From Stieleria mannarensis (GTDB lineage: Bacteria > Planctomycetota > Planctomycetia > Pirellulales > Pirellulaceae), in contig NZ_JACEHH010000046.1 of the NCBI RefSeq assembly GCF_014154935.1, positions 1-64,000 of the forward strand: 64,000 nt of DNA. Direction: 5' to 3'. This document shows, in pieces, positions 8,638 to 18,152 of this stretch. Below the pieces are notes generated by a model. That model was not told where the DNA came from. It saw only the letters and a list, made by a program, of their open reading frames with translations, and ran no database searches. Each line of letters starts with the position of its first letter. Positions within the stretch are counted from its first letter, which is position 1. The position numbers and the translations under genes were made by a program.

Positions 8638-8729
8638 GGAGGTGGCCCTCACACAAAGCTACACCGCTTATGGCTGCTCCAGTTAAGTCCTGACCAGGTT
8701 CACGATTCACAGTCGTAAGGGCCACCACC
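8638..8729 (-). ncRNA. ffs: Signal recognition particle RNA, small bacterial (4.5S) type
   Basis: Scaffold RNA of the SRP, binding Ffh and FtsY for co-translational membrane targeting. Read on the minus strand it opens GGTGGCCCTTAC (8726 down to 8715) and ends GTGAGGGCCACC (to 8641), giving a perfect 12-bp terminal helix. The conserved domain IV follows as CCTGGTCAGG ... GGAGCAGCCATAAGCGG, with the 5'-CAGG/AGCA-3' Ffh-binding internal loop. The apical part between CAGG and AGCA is ACUUAACUGG instead of the common UCCGGAAGGA. Size about 90 nt. Exact ends are estimated from the terminal helix. Confidence 0.88.
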
Positions 8730-8751
8730 GTCGGGCAATGCCGGGTCGGGG

Positions 8752-8778
8752 AGTGTAGACGACAATCGGTGTTGTGAA
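8752..8778 (-). promoter_or_regulatory. Possible sigma-70 promoter of the SRP RNA
   Basis: On the minus strand TTCACA (8773-8778, 5 of 6 to TTGACA) and TACACT (8752-8757, 4 of 6 to TATAAT) lie 15 bp apart, about 22 bp before the estimated RNA 5' end. The short spacer lowers confidence. Confidence 0.3.
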
Positions 8779-9027
8779 AAGTCAGTTGTGGCATCGATTG
8801 GCGTCGAAAACCCCAAACACGCGTGAACATCGCCGCCGCGGGGTCCACCGAGCGAAAAGAAGCTGTCGAATCGTCGTCGTTTCACCCTCCGTTTCTCCTT
8901 GGCGAGAGGCGGTTTCTCGTCCATAATGAATGGCTTGTGGTTTCGGTTTTCGAAACGCCCTCTTTCGCCGGCTCCCCCGCCGCACCACTTCCCACCCGCC
9001 TCGAATGCTACGGAGTCTCTTGTCATC

Positions 9028-9978
9028 GTGCGAAACATCTTGCTCACTCCTCTTCGATTAGCTGTCGGCTGGGGGATTTCGCCCCGAATTTTGGGCATCA
9101 TCGCGATCACGATGCTTGTCCTATTGCGACTTTCCATCGGTTGGCATTTTCACAGCGAAGGGAGTGAAAAGTATCGTCAGGGCGACTGGGACGCGGCACC
9201 GTTTTTTGCCAACGCCAAGGGGCCGCTGGCGGATGAATTCCGAAAAACGGTTTGGGATTACGACGGAACAGTCCGACGTGATCCGGAATTTACGCGTTGG
9301 TGGTTGGAGATGTACCGCGATCGCGCCGCGGACTACTACACCTTCGGTGACAAAGAGCTTGCGATCGCCAACGAAGCGCTCGAGACGCTGCTGAGAAACC
9401 ACGAGGCGGTGTTGCAAGAATACGCCGATGAGTTGGAGGAATACGACCTGGGGCGAGCGCGAATCGAGACGCTCAAGACGCAGGAGGATCGCGTCGGCGT
9501 GGAGAGTCTGGCCGGTCAAATCGATACCGTCCAGAAGGAGAACGACGCGAAACTGAAACCCGTCCTCGGGGCGATCGACGAGCTGTGGGCGGGGTATGAA
9601 GGCACGATCAATTCGCTGGCCGCCCCCAACCAACGCCAGCTCTCTCCGCCGTTGGAACTGGTCAAGCCGCGGACCGCGATGGTCGATACCAGTGTGATCA
9701 ATCGATTTGTGCCCTACTTTGACCTGGCCGTGGGTTGGTGTTTGTTGTTGGGGCTGTTCACCCCGGTTGCCGCGTTAGCAGCGGCCGGTTTTCTCGGTTC
9801 AGTCTTTTTGAGCCAGTACCCGCCAGGGACCGGACCGACGAGCAGCAATTACCAACTGATCGAATGCATGGCCTGTTTGGTTCTGGCGGGGACGGGAGCA
9901 GGACGCTTCGCAGGGTTGGACTTTTTCATCCACCTGTTGATTCGGCGGAGCGTCGCAAAGCGGCCCGCCGACACCTAG
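9028..9978 (+). CDS. DoxX-like membrane protein with large hydrophilic insert
   Basis: About 316 residues from GTG 9028. TM segments lie at about 10-40 (ILGIIAITMLVLLRLSIGWH). A hydrophilic, largely helical and charged section follows (about 45-215, LETLLRNHEAVLQEYADELEEY). The C-terminal half resembles DoxX (FDLAVGWCLLLGLFTPVAALAAAGFLGSVF). DoxX proteins are integral membrane proteins tied to redox or thiosulfate:quinone chemistry in some bacteria. GTG 9028 has GGAG 15 bases upstream; an ATG at 8899 is possible but lies close to the SRP promoter. It sits 125 bases upstream of a TAT-signal Gfo/Idh/MocA gene. Function is not established. Confidence 0.68.
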   Translation: MRNILLTPLRLAVGWGISPRILGIIAITMLVLLRLSIGWHFHSEGSEKYRQGDWDAAPFFANAKGPLADEFRKTVWDYDGTVRRDPEFTRWWLEMYRDRAADYYTFGDKELAIANEALETLLRNHEAVLQEYADELEEYDLGRARIETLKTQEDRVGVESLAGQIDTVQKENDAKLKPVLGAIDELWAGYEGTINSLAAPNQRQLSPPLELVKPRTAMVDTSVINRFVPYFDLAVGWCLLLGLFTPVAALAAAGFLGSVFLSQYPPGTGPTSSNYQLIECMACLVLAGTGAGRFAGLDFFIHLLIRRSVAKRPADT

Positions 9979-10103
9979 CAAGCGCAGGAAGCGTCGCGGC
10001 CGAGTGGTCCACCCACAGCCCAGCCGCCCACACGCTTCCGATTGACTGACGAATCCCATCACATCTCAAAACAAAGCACGAACCCCAATCCGAGGTAAAT
10101 CCC

Positions 10104-11927
10104 ATGGTCGACAAGCTCTCCAATGACGAGCGTGAAGTAGGGAAGCAAAACTATTACAACGCCGTGACCAGTTACTATGACGTCAACCGCCGCGACTTTT
10201 TGCGAGGCATTGTCGCCACCGGGGCCGTTAGTGGCGCCGGCCTGGGTGCCGCGTACTTCGGTTACGGCCAGGTCAAGGATCCCGTCCGCATCGCGGTGAT
10301 CGGGACCGGCGACGAAGGCAACGTGTTGATCGGCGGTTGCAACCCGAATTACGTCGACGTCAAAGCGATCTGCGACATCCGGCCGTTCAGCCAGCACCGT
10401 GCGTTCCATGGCGACTGCAGCAGCCCCTCGGCATTGATCCGCCGACCCGGATTGATCTCGGTCGCCGGCTACAGCAACGAAGCCGAAGCGCGGAAGAACG
10501 TCAAGGTTTACGACAGTTCCAACGGCGGCATCATGGCTTGCCTGGACGACCCGGACATCGAAGCGGTCATCATCGCGCTGCCGCTGTGGTTGCACGCACC
10601 GGTCGCCGCGCTGGCGATGGAACGCAACCTGCACGTGTTGACCGAAAAATTGATGGCCCACAACGTCGCCCAGTGCAAAGTCATGGGGCGAATGGCCGCG
10701 GCGGGGCAAGACAAGAATGGCAACCCGCTGCACTTGGCCACCGGTCACCAACGACACTACAACGTCAAGTACGAAAACGCAGTCAACCTGATCCGCTGGG
10801 GATTGCTGGGCCAACTGCACCACATCCGTGCCCAGTGGCACCGTGGAAACTTGCCCGGCCGTGACAGTTGGTCGATGCCGATTCCCGGCGGAGAAAAAAT
10901 GCCCAACGGCAAGACATTCGACCGCATTGCCAAAGACCTCGCGCACCGTCGCGCAAAGTTGAAGACGGCAACCGGCGCGGACGTCAAACGTCTGCAAGCC
11001 GAGATCGCACAGTGGGAAGCCTGGGATGCCGACAAGACGATCGACCCTCGAGAGCACGGCTACGAAGACTTTGCCCGCGGCGACCAGATGTTTACCGCCG
11101 AAGAGGAGTTGCACCGTTGGCGATTGTTCCAACGCACCGGTGCCGGTTTGATGGCCGAGCTTGGGAGCCACCAGTTGGACGCCGTCAGCATTTTCCTGTC
11201 CTCGCTTCGCAGCGACGGAAAGAAGGTCCATCCGTTGTCGGTGCATGCCGTCGGTGGCCGTCACATCATGCCGCTGGACCGTGATGCCGGCGACCATATC
11301 TATTGCACGTTCGAATTCCCCGGTCCGGAGTACGCCGAAACCTTTGACGTCGGCTACTACGATCCGGTCGAGAACTATCCCAACGGCGCGGTGCCCGGGT
11401 ACGAGCAAGACCCCAACAAGAAGGTCGTCGTCACCTACAGCACCATCAACGGCAACGGTTTCGGCGGCTGGGGCGAAGTCGTCATGGGCACCAAGGGCAC
11501 GTTGGTGTTGGACAAAGAAACCGACGTGCTGCTGTATCGTAATAGCGACACCAGCAGCAAGGTCGGCGTCAAGAAAGAAGAGGGCGGCTATGCGTTGGAC
11601 ACCAGCGCCAGCGGCGACTTCGCAGCCCCCGTCGCCCAGACCGCCGCGACCGGACCGGTCAGCCGAGGGTATCGCGAAGAGATCGAGCACTGGGCCTATT
11701 GCATTCGCAACCCCGACAAGGAGAACAAGCCGCGCTGCTATCCCGAAGTCGCGATGGGAGACGCCGTGATCGCGCTCGGTGCCAACGTCGCGCTGAAGAA
11801 CTCGCAAACCGGCAAGGGCGGCTATTTGCAATACAAGGAAGAATGGTTCGACATCGACAACGATGCCACCCCCGACGGTAGCGACATCAAGCGCGAGCAA
11901 GAGTACATGCTCAAGGATGTGACGTAA
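10104..11927 (+). CDS. Gfo/Idh/MocA-family oxidoreductase, TAT-exported
   Basis: 607 residues. A late twin-arginine motif (NRRDFLRGIVATGAVSGAG, residues 28-46) suggests export or membrane attachment. The NAD(P)-binding Rossmann fold follows with VRIAVIGTGDEGN near 62-74. The EKP-type catalytic motif appears as TEKLMAHN. The C-terminal substrate domain is long, and the protein is roughly 200 residues above the family norm. Members oxidise or epimerise sugars and inositols. The pairing with a DoxX-like membrane protein directly upstream suggests one membrane-associated unit; substrate unknown. ATG 10104 has a weak upstream site. Confidence 0.88.
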   Translation: MVDKLSNDEREVGKQNYYNAVTSYYDVNRRDFLRGIVATGAVSGAGLGAAYFGYGQVKDPVRIAVIGTGDEGNVLIGGCNPNYVDVKAICDIRPFSQHRAFHGDCSSPSALIRRPGLISVAGYSNEAEARKNVKVYDSSNGGIMACLDDPDIEAVIIALPLWLHAPVAALAMERNLHVLTEKLMAHNVAQCKVMGRMAAAGQDKNGNPLHLATGHQRHYNVKYENAVNLIRWGLLGQLHHIRAQWHRGNLPGRDSWSMPIPGGEKMPNGKTFDRIAKDLAHRRAKLKTATGADVKRLQAEIAQWEAWDADKTIDPREHGYEDFARGDQMFTAEEELHRWRLFQRTGAGLMAELGSHQLDAVSIFLSSLRSDGKKVHPLSVHAVGGRHIMPLDRDAGDHIYCTFEFPGPEYAETFDVGYYDPVENYPNGAVPGYEQDPNKKVVVTYSTINGNGFGGWGEVVMGTKGTLVLDKETDVLLYRNSDTSSKVGVKKEEGGYALDTSASGDFAAPVAQTAATGPVSRGYREEIEHWAYCIRNPDKENKPRCYPEVAMGDAVIALGANVALKNSQTGKGGYLQYKEEWFDIDNDATPDGSDIKREQEYMLKDVT

Positions 11928-11980
11928 CAGCGGCGATCCCCCCGCAGCGGCGGGCGGCTGGGCACCAGCGCACCTTTTTG

Positions 11981-12050
11981 TCTCGCCTTTAGGCGATTTT
12001 CCCTCGCTGCTCCGCAGCGAGGTGGGCGGCTAAAGCCTGCACACCAGCGC
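11981..12050. repeat. Palindromic repeat, family B copy 2
   Basis: TCGCCTTTAGGCGA, then CTCGCTGCTCCGCAGCGAG (a palindrome), then GGCGGCTAAAGCCTGCACAC and CAGCGC. It shares modules with 5954-6012 and 20625-20706 and lies between the Gfo/Idh/MocA and YgfZ genes. Confidence 0.7.
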
Positions 12051-12084
12051 TTCGTAACCCTCTTTCCAACGTCACGTTCCATCC

Positions 12085-12948
12085 ATGTCCACCGTCTTTC
12101 GTCTCTCCGCCGCAACCGTCTTGGACCTTGTTGGAGTGGACGCCACGGCGATCTTGAACAACCTGACCACCAACGATGTCAAGTCGTTGCAAGTCGGTTG
12201 CGGCTGCGAAACGTTTTTGACTGACGTGCGTGGTAAAACGGTGGCGCATGTCGTGGCGTTTCGCACTGCCGACGGATTCCGCTTGATCGGAGCCCCCGGT
12301 CAATCCGACGCGATCGCCGCCCACGCCGACCGCTACACAATCCGCGAGGACGCCACTCCGATCGATCGTTCCGCCGACAACACCGTCTTTGTGCTCGCAC
12401 CCGACGCGGCGGTGACGCTGCGTGAAGAAACCGATTGGGGCGAATGCAACGCGATGTGCTATGACGTGGATTGGCTGGGCGACCAGACGATCGTGCTGGT
12501 CACCGAAACGCCCGGTGGAATCGAACAAGTCCTCAGTTCGACGGGTGAAGTGTCCGGCGATGACGTGGAATTCCATCAGGCCCGCACCCTGGCCGGATTC
12601 CCCTGGTTCGGCGTCGATCTGTCAGAAAAGAATCTGCCCCAGGAAGCCAGCCGTATCAAACAATCGATCTGTTTCACCAAAGGTTGCTACTTGGGGCAAG
12701 AAACGGTGGCCCGGCTGGACGCGTTGGGCCAAGTTCAGAAACAACTGGTTCGATGGCAGACATCCGGAGCGATTCCCGTCGCGGGCAGCGAAGTCAGTGC
12801 GGATGAAAAAGTCGTTGGACGGCTGACCAGCGTCGCCGAGACGGGCGAGGACACTGCCGTCGCGATCGGCATCGCACGACGCTCCCATTTTGACCCCGGC
12901 GCGACCGCAAAAGGCGACGGATTTACCGCAACGGTGGTCGAACAGTAG
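12085..12948 (+). CDS. ygfZ: Folate-binding YgfZ/GcvT-like protein
   Basis: 287 residues. Carries the diagnostic KGCYLGQE motif (about residues 199-206), typical of the YgfZ/IBA57 family, which uses folate to help maintain [4Fe-4S] proteins and tRNA modification. The N-terminal half shows the GcvT-like pattern LVGVDATAILNNLTTNDVK. Cytoplasmic. It lies 105 bases upstream of the DUF58 gene on the same strand, but a repeat separates them, so co-transcription is uncertain. Confidence 0.88.
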   Translation: MSTVFRLSAATVLDLVGVDATAILNNLTTNDVKSLQVGCGCETFLTDVRGKTVAHVVAFRTADGFRLIGAPGQSDAIAAHADRYTIREDATPIDRSADNTVFVLAPDAAVTLREETDWGECNAMCYDVDWLGDQTIVLVTETPGGIEQVLSSTGEVSGDDVEFHQARTLAGFPWFGVDLSEKNLPQEASRIKQSICFTKGCYLGQETVARLDALGQVQKQLVRWQTSGAIPVAGSEVSADEKVVGRLTSVAETGEDTAVAIGIARRSHFDPGATAKGDGFTATVVEQ

Positions 12949-12995
12949 GTGGGACACGCCGGTTTGCCAAAGCGATTGCAGTCCGGTTCACGACG

Positions 12996-13044
12996 CCGAA
13001 AGTCTTGGCGACTTCCGCTACGGCTCTGACGGACTTCCGCTACA
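12996..13044. repeat. Family A repeat copy plus partial second half
   Basis: CCGAAAGTCTTGGCGACTTC then CGCTAC (12996-13021), followed by GGACTTCCGCTAC (13032-13044). It matches the modules at 7598-7622 and 7649-7674 and ends nine bases before the DUF58 start codon. Confidence 0.75.
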
Positions 13045-13053
13045 CTAGCGGCC

Positions 13054-13947
13054 ATGAGTGTCACCACCGAATCGATCCCGCTGCTCTCGCCCGATCTGCT
13101 CGCCAAACTGGAACGTTTGGAACTCGTCTCACGCAAGGTGTTTCGTGGGCGGATGAAGGGCGAACGACGCAGCAAGCGGAAAGGACAAAGCGTCGAATTC
13201 GCCGACTTTCGCAACTACGTTCCCGGCGATGACCTGCGGTTGATCGACTGGAATTTGTATGCCCGTCTGGACCACTTGTTCCTGAAACTGTTTCAGGAGG
13301 AAGAGGACCTGCACGTCTATGCGTTGATCGACTGCAGCGAGTCGATGAATTTTGGGACGCCGACCAAATTCCACGTGGCCAAACAGATGGCCGCCGCACT
13401 GGGCTACATCGGTCTTTGTCGCGCCGACCGGGTCAGTGTTCAAGCACTCGGAAACCAGGGCCGGCGGGCACCGGTGCTTCGCGGCCGCAGCGGATTGTGG
13501 AAAATGTTGCAGTACCTGGAAAGCCTGGACAGCGGCGACAATGTTTCGCTGCACGACGGCGTCAAAGATTTTTCGTTGCGTAACACGGGGACCGGAGTGA
13601 TCGTCTTGATCACCGATCTGATGGACAAATCAGGGTACGAAGCCGCGCTCCGCATGTTGGTCGGTCGCCGGATGGATGTCTACGTGATGCACATCCTGTC
13701 GCCCGAGGAGATCGATCCGCCGGTTCGTGGCGATCGAAGATTGATCGACAGTGAAGACGGTGATGAAACCGAGATCACGATCAACAACTATGTTTTGGAG
13801 CGGTACAAGTCGACCCTGCAATCGTTTCTCAGCGGCGTCAAAACGTTTTGTTCGCGGCGCAGTATCGCGTACTTGCCCGTGCGAACCGATCAGCCGGTCG
13901 ATGATGTCATGACCCGCTACCTGCGCAAACGAGGCGTGGTGCGATGA
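13054..13947 (+). CDS. DUF58 domain-containing protein (VWA-like)
   Basis: 297 residues. It has the DUF58 hallmark YVPGDDLRLIDWNLYARLD (about 52-70) and a degenerate VWA/MIDAS motif DCSES (about 93-97). DUF58 proteins usually act with a MoxR AAA+ ATPase and BatA-type VWA proteins in envelope chaperone or metal-insertion systems. Here the BatA partner overlaps by four bases (ATGA at 13944-13947), but no moxR is seen adjacent. Start ATG 13054. Confidence 0.9.
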   Translation: MSVTTESIPLLSPDLLAKLERLELVSRKVFRGRMKGERRSKRKGQSVEFADFRNYVPGDDLRLIDWNLYARLDHLFLKLFQEEEDLHVYALIDCSESMNFGTPTKFHVAKQMAAALGYIGLCRADRVSVQALGNQGRRAPVLRGRSGLWKMLQYLESLDSGDNVSLHDGVKDFSLRNTGTGVIVLITDLMDKSGYEAALRMLVGRRMDVYVMHILSPEEIDPPVRGDRRLIDSEDGDETEITINNYVLERYKSTLQSFLSGVKTFCSRRSIAYLPVRTDQPVDDVMTRYLRKRGVVR

Positions 13948-15947
13948 ATTGGATTTCAACGCTGTTGCCATGGCAATGGGCACTGTTTGCCGCGGTGCCG
14001 ATCGGGATCGTCCTACTGTATTTCTTGAAACTGCGACGTGAGCCGGTCGAGATTCCGAGCACGTACCTGTGGTCGCGCACGGTCGAAGATCTGCATGTGA
14101 ACAGTCTGTTTCAGCGGATCCGACAGAACTTGCTGCTGTTGTTGCAATTGCTGGCCGTCGCGCTGGCCGCGGTCGCGTTGTTGCGTCCCGGCGTGCAAGG
14201 CGAATCGACCAGCCAAGGCAGGAAGGTGTTTTTGCTGGACGCGTCGGCGAGCATGATGGCAACCGATGCCGGGGAAGAACGCAATCGATTCGAGCTGGCG
14301 CGCAAGATGATTCGCGACCAGATCGACGACATGGAAGAGCGCGAAACCGCGATGTTGGTCACGTTCAGCGACCGCGCCGAAGTGTTGCAATCTTTCACCA
14401 GCGACCGCGGGCGTTTGCGTGCCGCACTCCAACGCGCCCAAGTGACCAATCGGCCCACCGATATCGTCGGCGCACTCGAAGCGGCCGACGGGTTGGCCAA
14501 TCCCCGCCGCAGCAGCACGACCGGTGACGCAAACGACGTGCAGGTCGCCGATCCGATGCCGGCAGACTTGTTGATTTTTAGCGACGGCGGGTTCCGGGAC
14601 GTCAGCGAATTCAATGTCGGCAACCTTGTCCCCACCTATCTGCAGGTCGGTTCCGACGAAGCACGCAATGTGGCGATCACCGCGTTCAGCGCCGACCGCA
14701 ACGTCGAAAAACCTGGCGACGCCCAAGCGTTTGCCACGATCGTCAACTTTGGGACGGCCGCAGAAACGTTCAACCTGTCGCTGTACGTCGACGGTGCTTG
14801 GCGCGAATCCGAATCCTTGACGCTCGCCCCGGCCGAAGAAACCGGTGTGACGTTCTCTTTGGCCGGACAGGAGACCGCCGCTTCGTTGGAACTGCGGTTG
14901 GAGTCGCCCGGTTCCGGCGCTTCGCGAGATCAACCACTGGATGACGATTTGACGATCGACAACTTTGCTTATGCGGGCCTACGACCGCTGAGAACCGTTT
15001 CGGTGCTGGTGGTGACCGAAGGGAACAAGCCCTTGGAGATCGGGCTGACGACTGACAGCGCCGCCAAGGTTTGCATCGCGGATTTCCAGTCACCGGGGTA
15101 TCTGGATTCGCCGGAGTATTTGGCGCGGGCCGAAGCCGGGTTGGATGATCTGATCATCTTTGATCGATGCCAGCCGAAAGAGCTGCCGCAAACCAACACG
15201 TTTTTCATCGGCGCCTTACCAAGCGACCAGTGGCAGTGGGCCAGTGACCCCGGCCAAACGATCTTGGTTGACATCGATCGCACGCACCCGATGATGCAGT
15301 ACCTGGAGTTGTTCTCGTTACTGATCTTCGAGGGCAGATCGGTCAGCGGCCCCACCGGAACACGCGAATTGGTCGGTGGCGACAATGGGACGGTGCTTGC
15401 CCTGGCACCTCGCGACGGCTACCAGGATCTGGTGCTGGGGTTCGAGATCATCACGTCGGCCGCCGATGGAACGCCGCAAACAAATACCAATTGGTACGCC
15501 GAGCGGTCTTGGCCGGTGTTTCTGTTGAACGTCCTGAGACATCTGGCCGGTGCGGCCGATGCAACCGCCGCACCTTCCTTCTTGCCCGGTGATACCATTC
15601 GGCTGCGTGTCGAAAGCCAAATCGAATCGGTCGGCATTGCCCGCGGTAGTGGCACGCCGGAAACCGTCCGAACCGGAAATTCGGGCAGCGTGGAATTCGT
15701 CGATTCCGACCAGCCCGGATCTTACCGCGTCACCGCCGACGAGAAATTGGTGGACCTGTTCAGCATCAACTTGTTCAGCCGACAGGAGAGTCAGATTCAA
15801 CCCCGCGAGACGTTTGAACTGGGGTACGAGACCATTGAAACCGCCGGGATGATTGAAACGCGACAGGAGTACTGGCGCTGGATCCTGGCCGCGGTCCTGG
15901 TGGTCTTGGCGATCGAGTGGTGGCTGTATAACCGACGCATCGCCTAG
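13944..15947 (+). CDS. BatA-type membrane protein with VWA domain
   Basis: 667 residues. The N-terminal BatA domain has two TM helices (WQWALFAAVPIGIVLLYFL and the LLLLLQLLAVALAAVALL stretch). A VWA domain follows with MIDAS motif DASAS (about 94-98). A long extracytoplasmic beta-rich part comes next, and a final TM anchor (WILAAVLVVLAIEWWLY) lies near the end. It is translationally coupled to the DUF58 gene by ATGA overlap. The pair matches the BatA/DUF58 modules of planctomycetes; function is inferred from family only. The stop abuts a palindromic repeat. Confidence 0.85.
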   Translation: MNWISTLLPWQWALFAAVPIGIVLLYFLKLRREPVEIPSTYLWSRTVEDLHVNSLFQRIRQNLLLLLQLLAVALAAVALLRPGVQGESTSQGRKVFLLDASASMMATDAGEERNRFELARKMIRDQIDDMEERETAMLVTFSDRAEVLQSFTSDRGRLRAALQRAQVTNRPTDIVGALEAADGLANPRRSSTTGDANDVQVADPMPADLLIFSDGGFRDVSEFNVGNLVPTYLQVGSDEARNVAITAFSADRNVEKPGDAQAFATIVNFGTAAETFNLSLYVDGAWRESESLTLAPAEETGVTFSLAGQETAASLELRLESPGSGASRDQPLDDDLTIDNFAYAGLRPLRTVSVLVVTEGNKPLEIGLTTDSAAKVCIADFQSPGYLDSPEYLARAEAGLDDLIIFDRCQPKELPQTNTFFIGALPSDQWQWASDPGQTILVDIDRTHPMMQYLELFSLLIFEGRSVSGPTGTRELVGGDNGTVLALAPRDGYQDLVLGFEIITSAADGTPQTNTNWYAERSWPVFLLNVLRHLAGAADATAAPSFLPGDTIRLRVESQIESVGIARGSGTPETVRTGNSGSVEFVDSDQPGSYRVTADEKLVDLFSINLFSRQESQIQPRETFELGYETIETAGMIETRQEYWRWILAAVLVVLAIEWWLYNRRIA

Positions 15948-16006
15948 TGGGATAGGCTTCCGGCTTGTCGGTTGCGCGTGAAATGACAGGCTGGAAGCCT
16001 ATCCCA
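15948..16006. terminator. Long inverted repeat between convergent genes (family E), probable bidirectional terminator
   Basis: Left arm TGGGATAGGCTTCCGGCTTG (from 15948) and right arm GACAGGCTGGAAGCCTATCC (15985-16004) pair over about 22 bp with two mismatches around a 15-base loop. It starts immediately after the BatA TAG and ends four bases before the stop of the convergent SulP gene. The terminator role is inferred from structure and position; no T-run is present. Confidence 0.65.
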
Positions 16007-16009
16007 TAT

Positions 16010-17773
16010 CTATCCCAGTCGATCGGTGGCGACGTGGTACTGTGGGTCTTCGGAGAGATTGACTTCCACCAGATCGCCGGCTTTGTCCAGCAACCCGCGG
16101 CACTCGTCGCTCAGATGGGTCAGGTGCAATCGTTTGCCCGCCGATTCGTACTTCTCTGCCAGCACGTTGATCGCTTCCAGGCCCGACTGGTCGTAGACAC
16201 GGGTGTAGTAAAAGTCGATCACCACGTCTTCGGGGTCTTGCTGGACGTCGAACAACTCTTTGAAGGAGGTCGCCGACGCGAAGAACAGCGGGCCGTGCAA
16301 CTGGTAGATCTTGCTGCCGTGTTCATTGATTTTGGTTTCCGCCCCGAGGTGCGTGGCGTGCGTCCAAGCGAACACACAGGCCGAAACGATCACACCCAGG
16401 ATCACGGCGGTGGCCAAGTCGTGCATGATGACCGTGTATCCGGCGACCAAGACCATGACCGCAAAGTCGGCCTTGGGGACACGTCGCACCATCTTCAACG
16501 ACGCCCATTCGAATGTTCCGATCACGACCATGAACATCACGCCCACCAGCGCGGCCATCGGGATCTGTTCGATCCAGGGGGCCAGGAACAGGATGAACGC
16601 CAACAAGCAGACTGCCGCGGTGATCCCGCTCAATCGCCCGCGTCCACCGGAATTGACGTTGATCAGCGACTGGCCGATCATCGCACATCCGCCCATGCCG
16701 CCGAACAGTCCGCAGATGATATTTGCGGCCCCTTGCCCGACACACTCGCGGTTTCCACGCCCACGCGTTTCGGTGATCTCATCGATTAAAGTCAGTGTCA
16801 TCAGCGATTCAATCAAGCCGACGCCTGCCAGGGTCAATGAGAACGGCAGGATGATCCACAGCGTTTCCATCGTCATCGGTGGAACGGTGTATTGCAGGAA
16901 AAACGGCATCGGCAAACCACCGCTGATCGACGATGCTTCTTCCGTCGGGGCCACCTCTGCGGGCTCGGTCGCCGGATCGCGCAGCACCGGGCCGACCACG
17001 GTATCGTTTCGGAAGCTGACGTTGCGAAGCTCGGCCAACAGTTCCTCGGAAGCGACGTTGGTCGGATCGTCTTGTCGTGCTTCGGCGATTTGGCTGGCCT
17101 TCAGGTTTGTCTTCAGCATGTCGCCGACGGTTGCGACGGCGTTGGGGGTCAGCTCGTCGCCCGAGATGACGCCGCTGCGATTGATCGCCACCGAGATCAG
17201 CGTCACCGACAGAATCGCCACCAGCGACGCCGGCAAGGCTCGGGTCAGTTTCGGCAGCAGGTAAATGATCAGCATCGTGACCGCAACCAGCGCCAGCATG
17301 ACGTACAGCCGCGGGCCGGTCAGATAAACCAAGTCGCCGGTCGACAGGTCCAAGGTTTTAAAACTGCCCAGTTGTGCCATGCCGATCACAATCGCCAAAC
17401 CGTTGACGAAACCCAGCATGACGGAGTGGGGCACCATGCGAATCAATTTCCCCAGACGGGCGATCCCCACGGTGATTTGAAACAGACCGCAAAGGATCAC
17501 GGCCGGAAACAGATACTCCACGCCATGCATCGCGACCAACGCCACGACCACGACGGCCATCGCGCCGGTGGCACCGGAGATCATCCCAGGGCGGCCGCCG
17601 AAGGCGGCGGTGATCAATCCGATGAAGAATGCCGAATACAATCCGATCAGGGGGGAGACGCCGGCGACGAACGCAAACGCGACCGCCTCGGGGACAAGCG
17701 CGAGCGCAACCGTCAATCCGGACAGTAAGTCGTCTTTTGCGTTCGCAGTTCTAGCACGGAAGAAATTCAGCAT
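16010..17773 (-). CDS. SulP-family anion (sulfate) permease with STAS domain
   Basis: 587-residue inner-membrane transporter. The N-terminal SLC26/SulP signature ([21 protein letters not shown]...[12 protein letters not shown]) is followed by multiple TM helices. The conserved [21 protein letters not shown] appears in the second half, and a C-terminal STAS domain (about 480-587) closes the protein. A hydrophilic insert of about 85 residues (about 200-290) interrupts the membrane region and is not typical. Sulfate is the likely substrate by family and would fit the CysH gene nine kilobases away; bicarbonate is an alternative. Confidence 0.88.
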   Translation of the reverse strand: MLNFFRARTANAKDDLLSGLTVALALVPEAVAFAFVAGVSPLIGLYSAFFIGLITAAFGGRPGMISGATGAMAVVVVALVAMHGVEYLFPAVILCGLFQITVGIARLGKLIRMVPHSVMLGFVNGLAIVIGMAQLGSFKTLDLSTGDLVYLTGPRLYVMLALVAVTMLIIYLLPKLTRALPASLVAILSVTLISVAINRSGVISGDELTPNAVATVGDMLKTNLKASQIAEARQDDPTNVASEELLAELRNVSFRNDTVVGPVLRDPATEPAEVAPTEEASSISGGLPMPFFLQYTVPPMTMETLWIILPFSLTLAGVGLIESLMTLTLIDEITETRGRGNRECVGQGAANIICGLFGGMGGCAMIGQSLINVNSGGRGRLSGITAAVCLLAFILFLAPWIEQIPMAALVGVMFMVVIGTFEWASLKMVRRVPKADFAVMVLVAGYTVIMHDLATAVILGVIVSACVFAWTHATHLGAETKINEHGSKIYQLHGPLFFASATSFKELFDVQQDPEDVVIDFYYTRVYDQSGLEAINVLAEKYESAGKRLHLTHLSDECRGLLDKAGDLVEVNLSEDPQYHVATDRLG

Positions 17774-18152
17774 TCAAGCAATCTAGGGCAGAGATAGAGC
17801 GATCAAAAAAGAAACAACGGCGAATCCTAGTGTGCATCGCCACGCGGTCAAGAAAGGTTTCAACATCGTGGGGGAGACCAAATCAAGGCCGAATCATCAC
17901 ATTCGCTGGTGAGGTGAAAATCTGCCACCTACCCGCTACGCTAGGTCGGTGCCGGGCGTCGCAATTCGTGCGCGATCAGACGCAGGCGATGATAAAAAAG
18001 TCAAAAAATATTTCGCCCCCTCGACTTGCACCGCAAAAATGATCGCTTTCCGGCGACGAACCACCTCGACCGTTCCTGCCCGTGTCCCTCCGCCCTGCGA
18101 CAACAGGGGGACATCCTTGTTGCGCACCAGATCGGGGCGCAAGGGAGGTCAA
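17774..18152. other. Divergent intergenic region, no gene seen
   Basis: 379 bases between the divergent SulP and TPR genes, holding promoters for both directions. An A-rich stretch (about 17990-18015) is the only visible compositional feature. Frames crossing it lack start-site support. Confidence 0.5.

Noticed and set aside
10059..11900. Long antisense open frame opposite the Gfo/Idh/MocA gene
   Set aside because: High GC content keeps antisense frames open; the plus-strand protein has clear family motifs and the antisense translation has none.
13054..15947. Complete MoxR-DUF58-BatA system
   Set aside because: No moxR-type ATPase is adjacent, so only the DUF58 and BatA members are reported.
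16311..17728. Open frames on the plus strand opposite SulP
   Set aside because: His/Gln/Arg-rich translations mirror the permease and show no domain.
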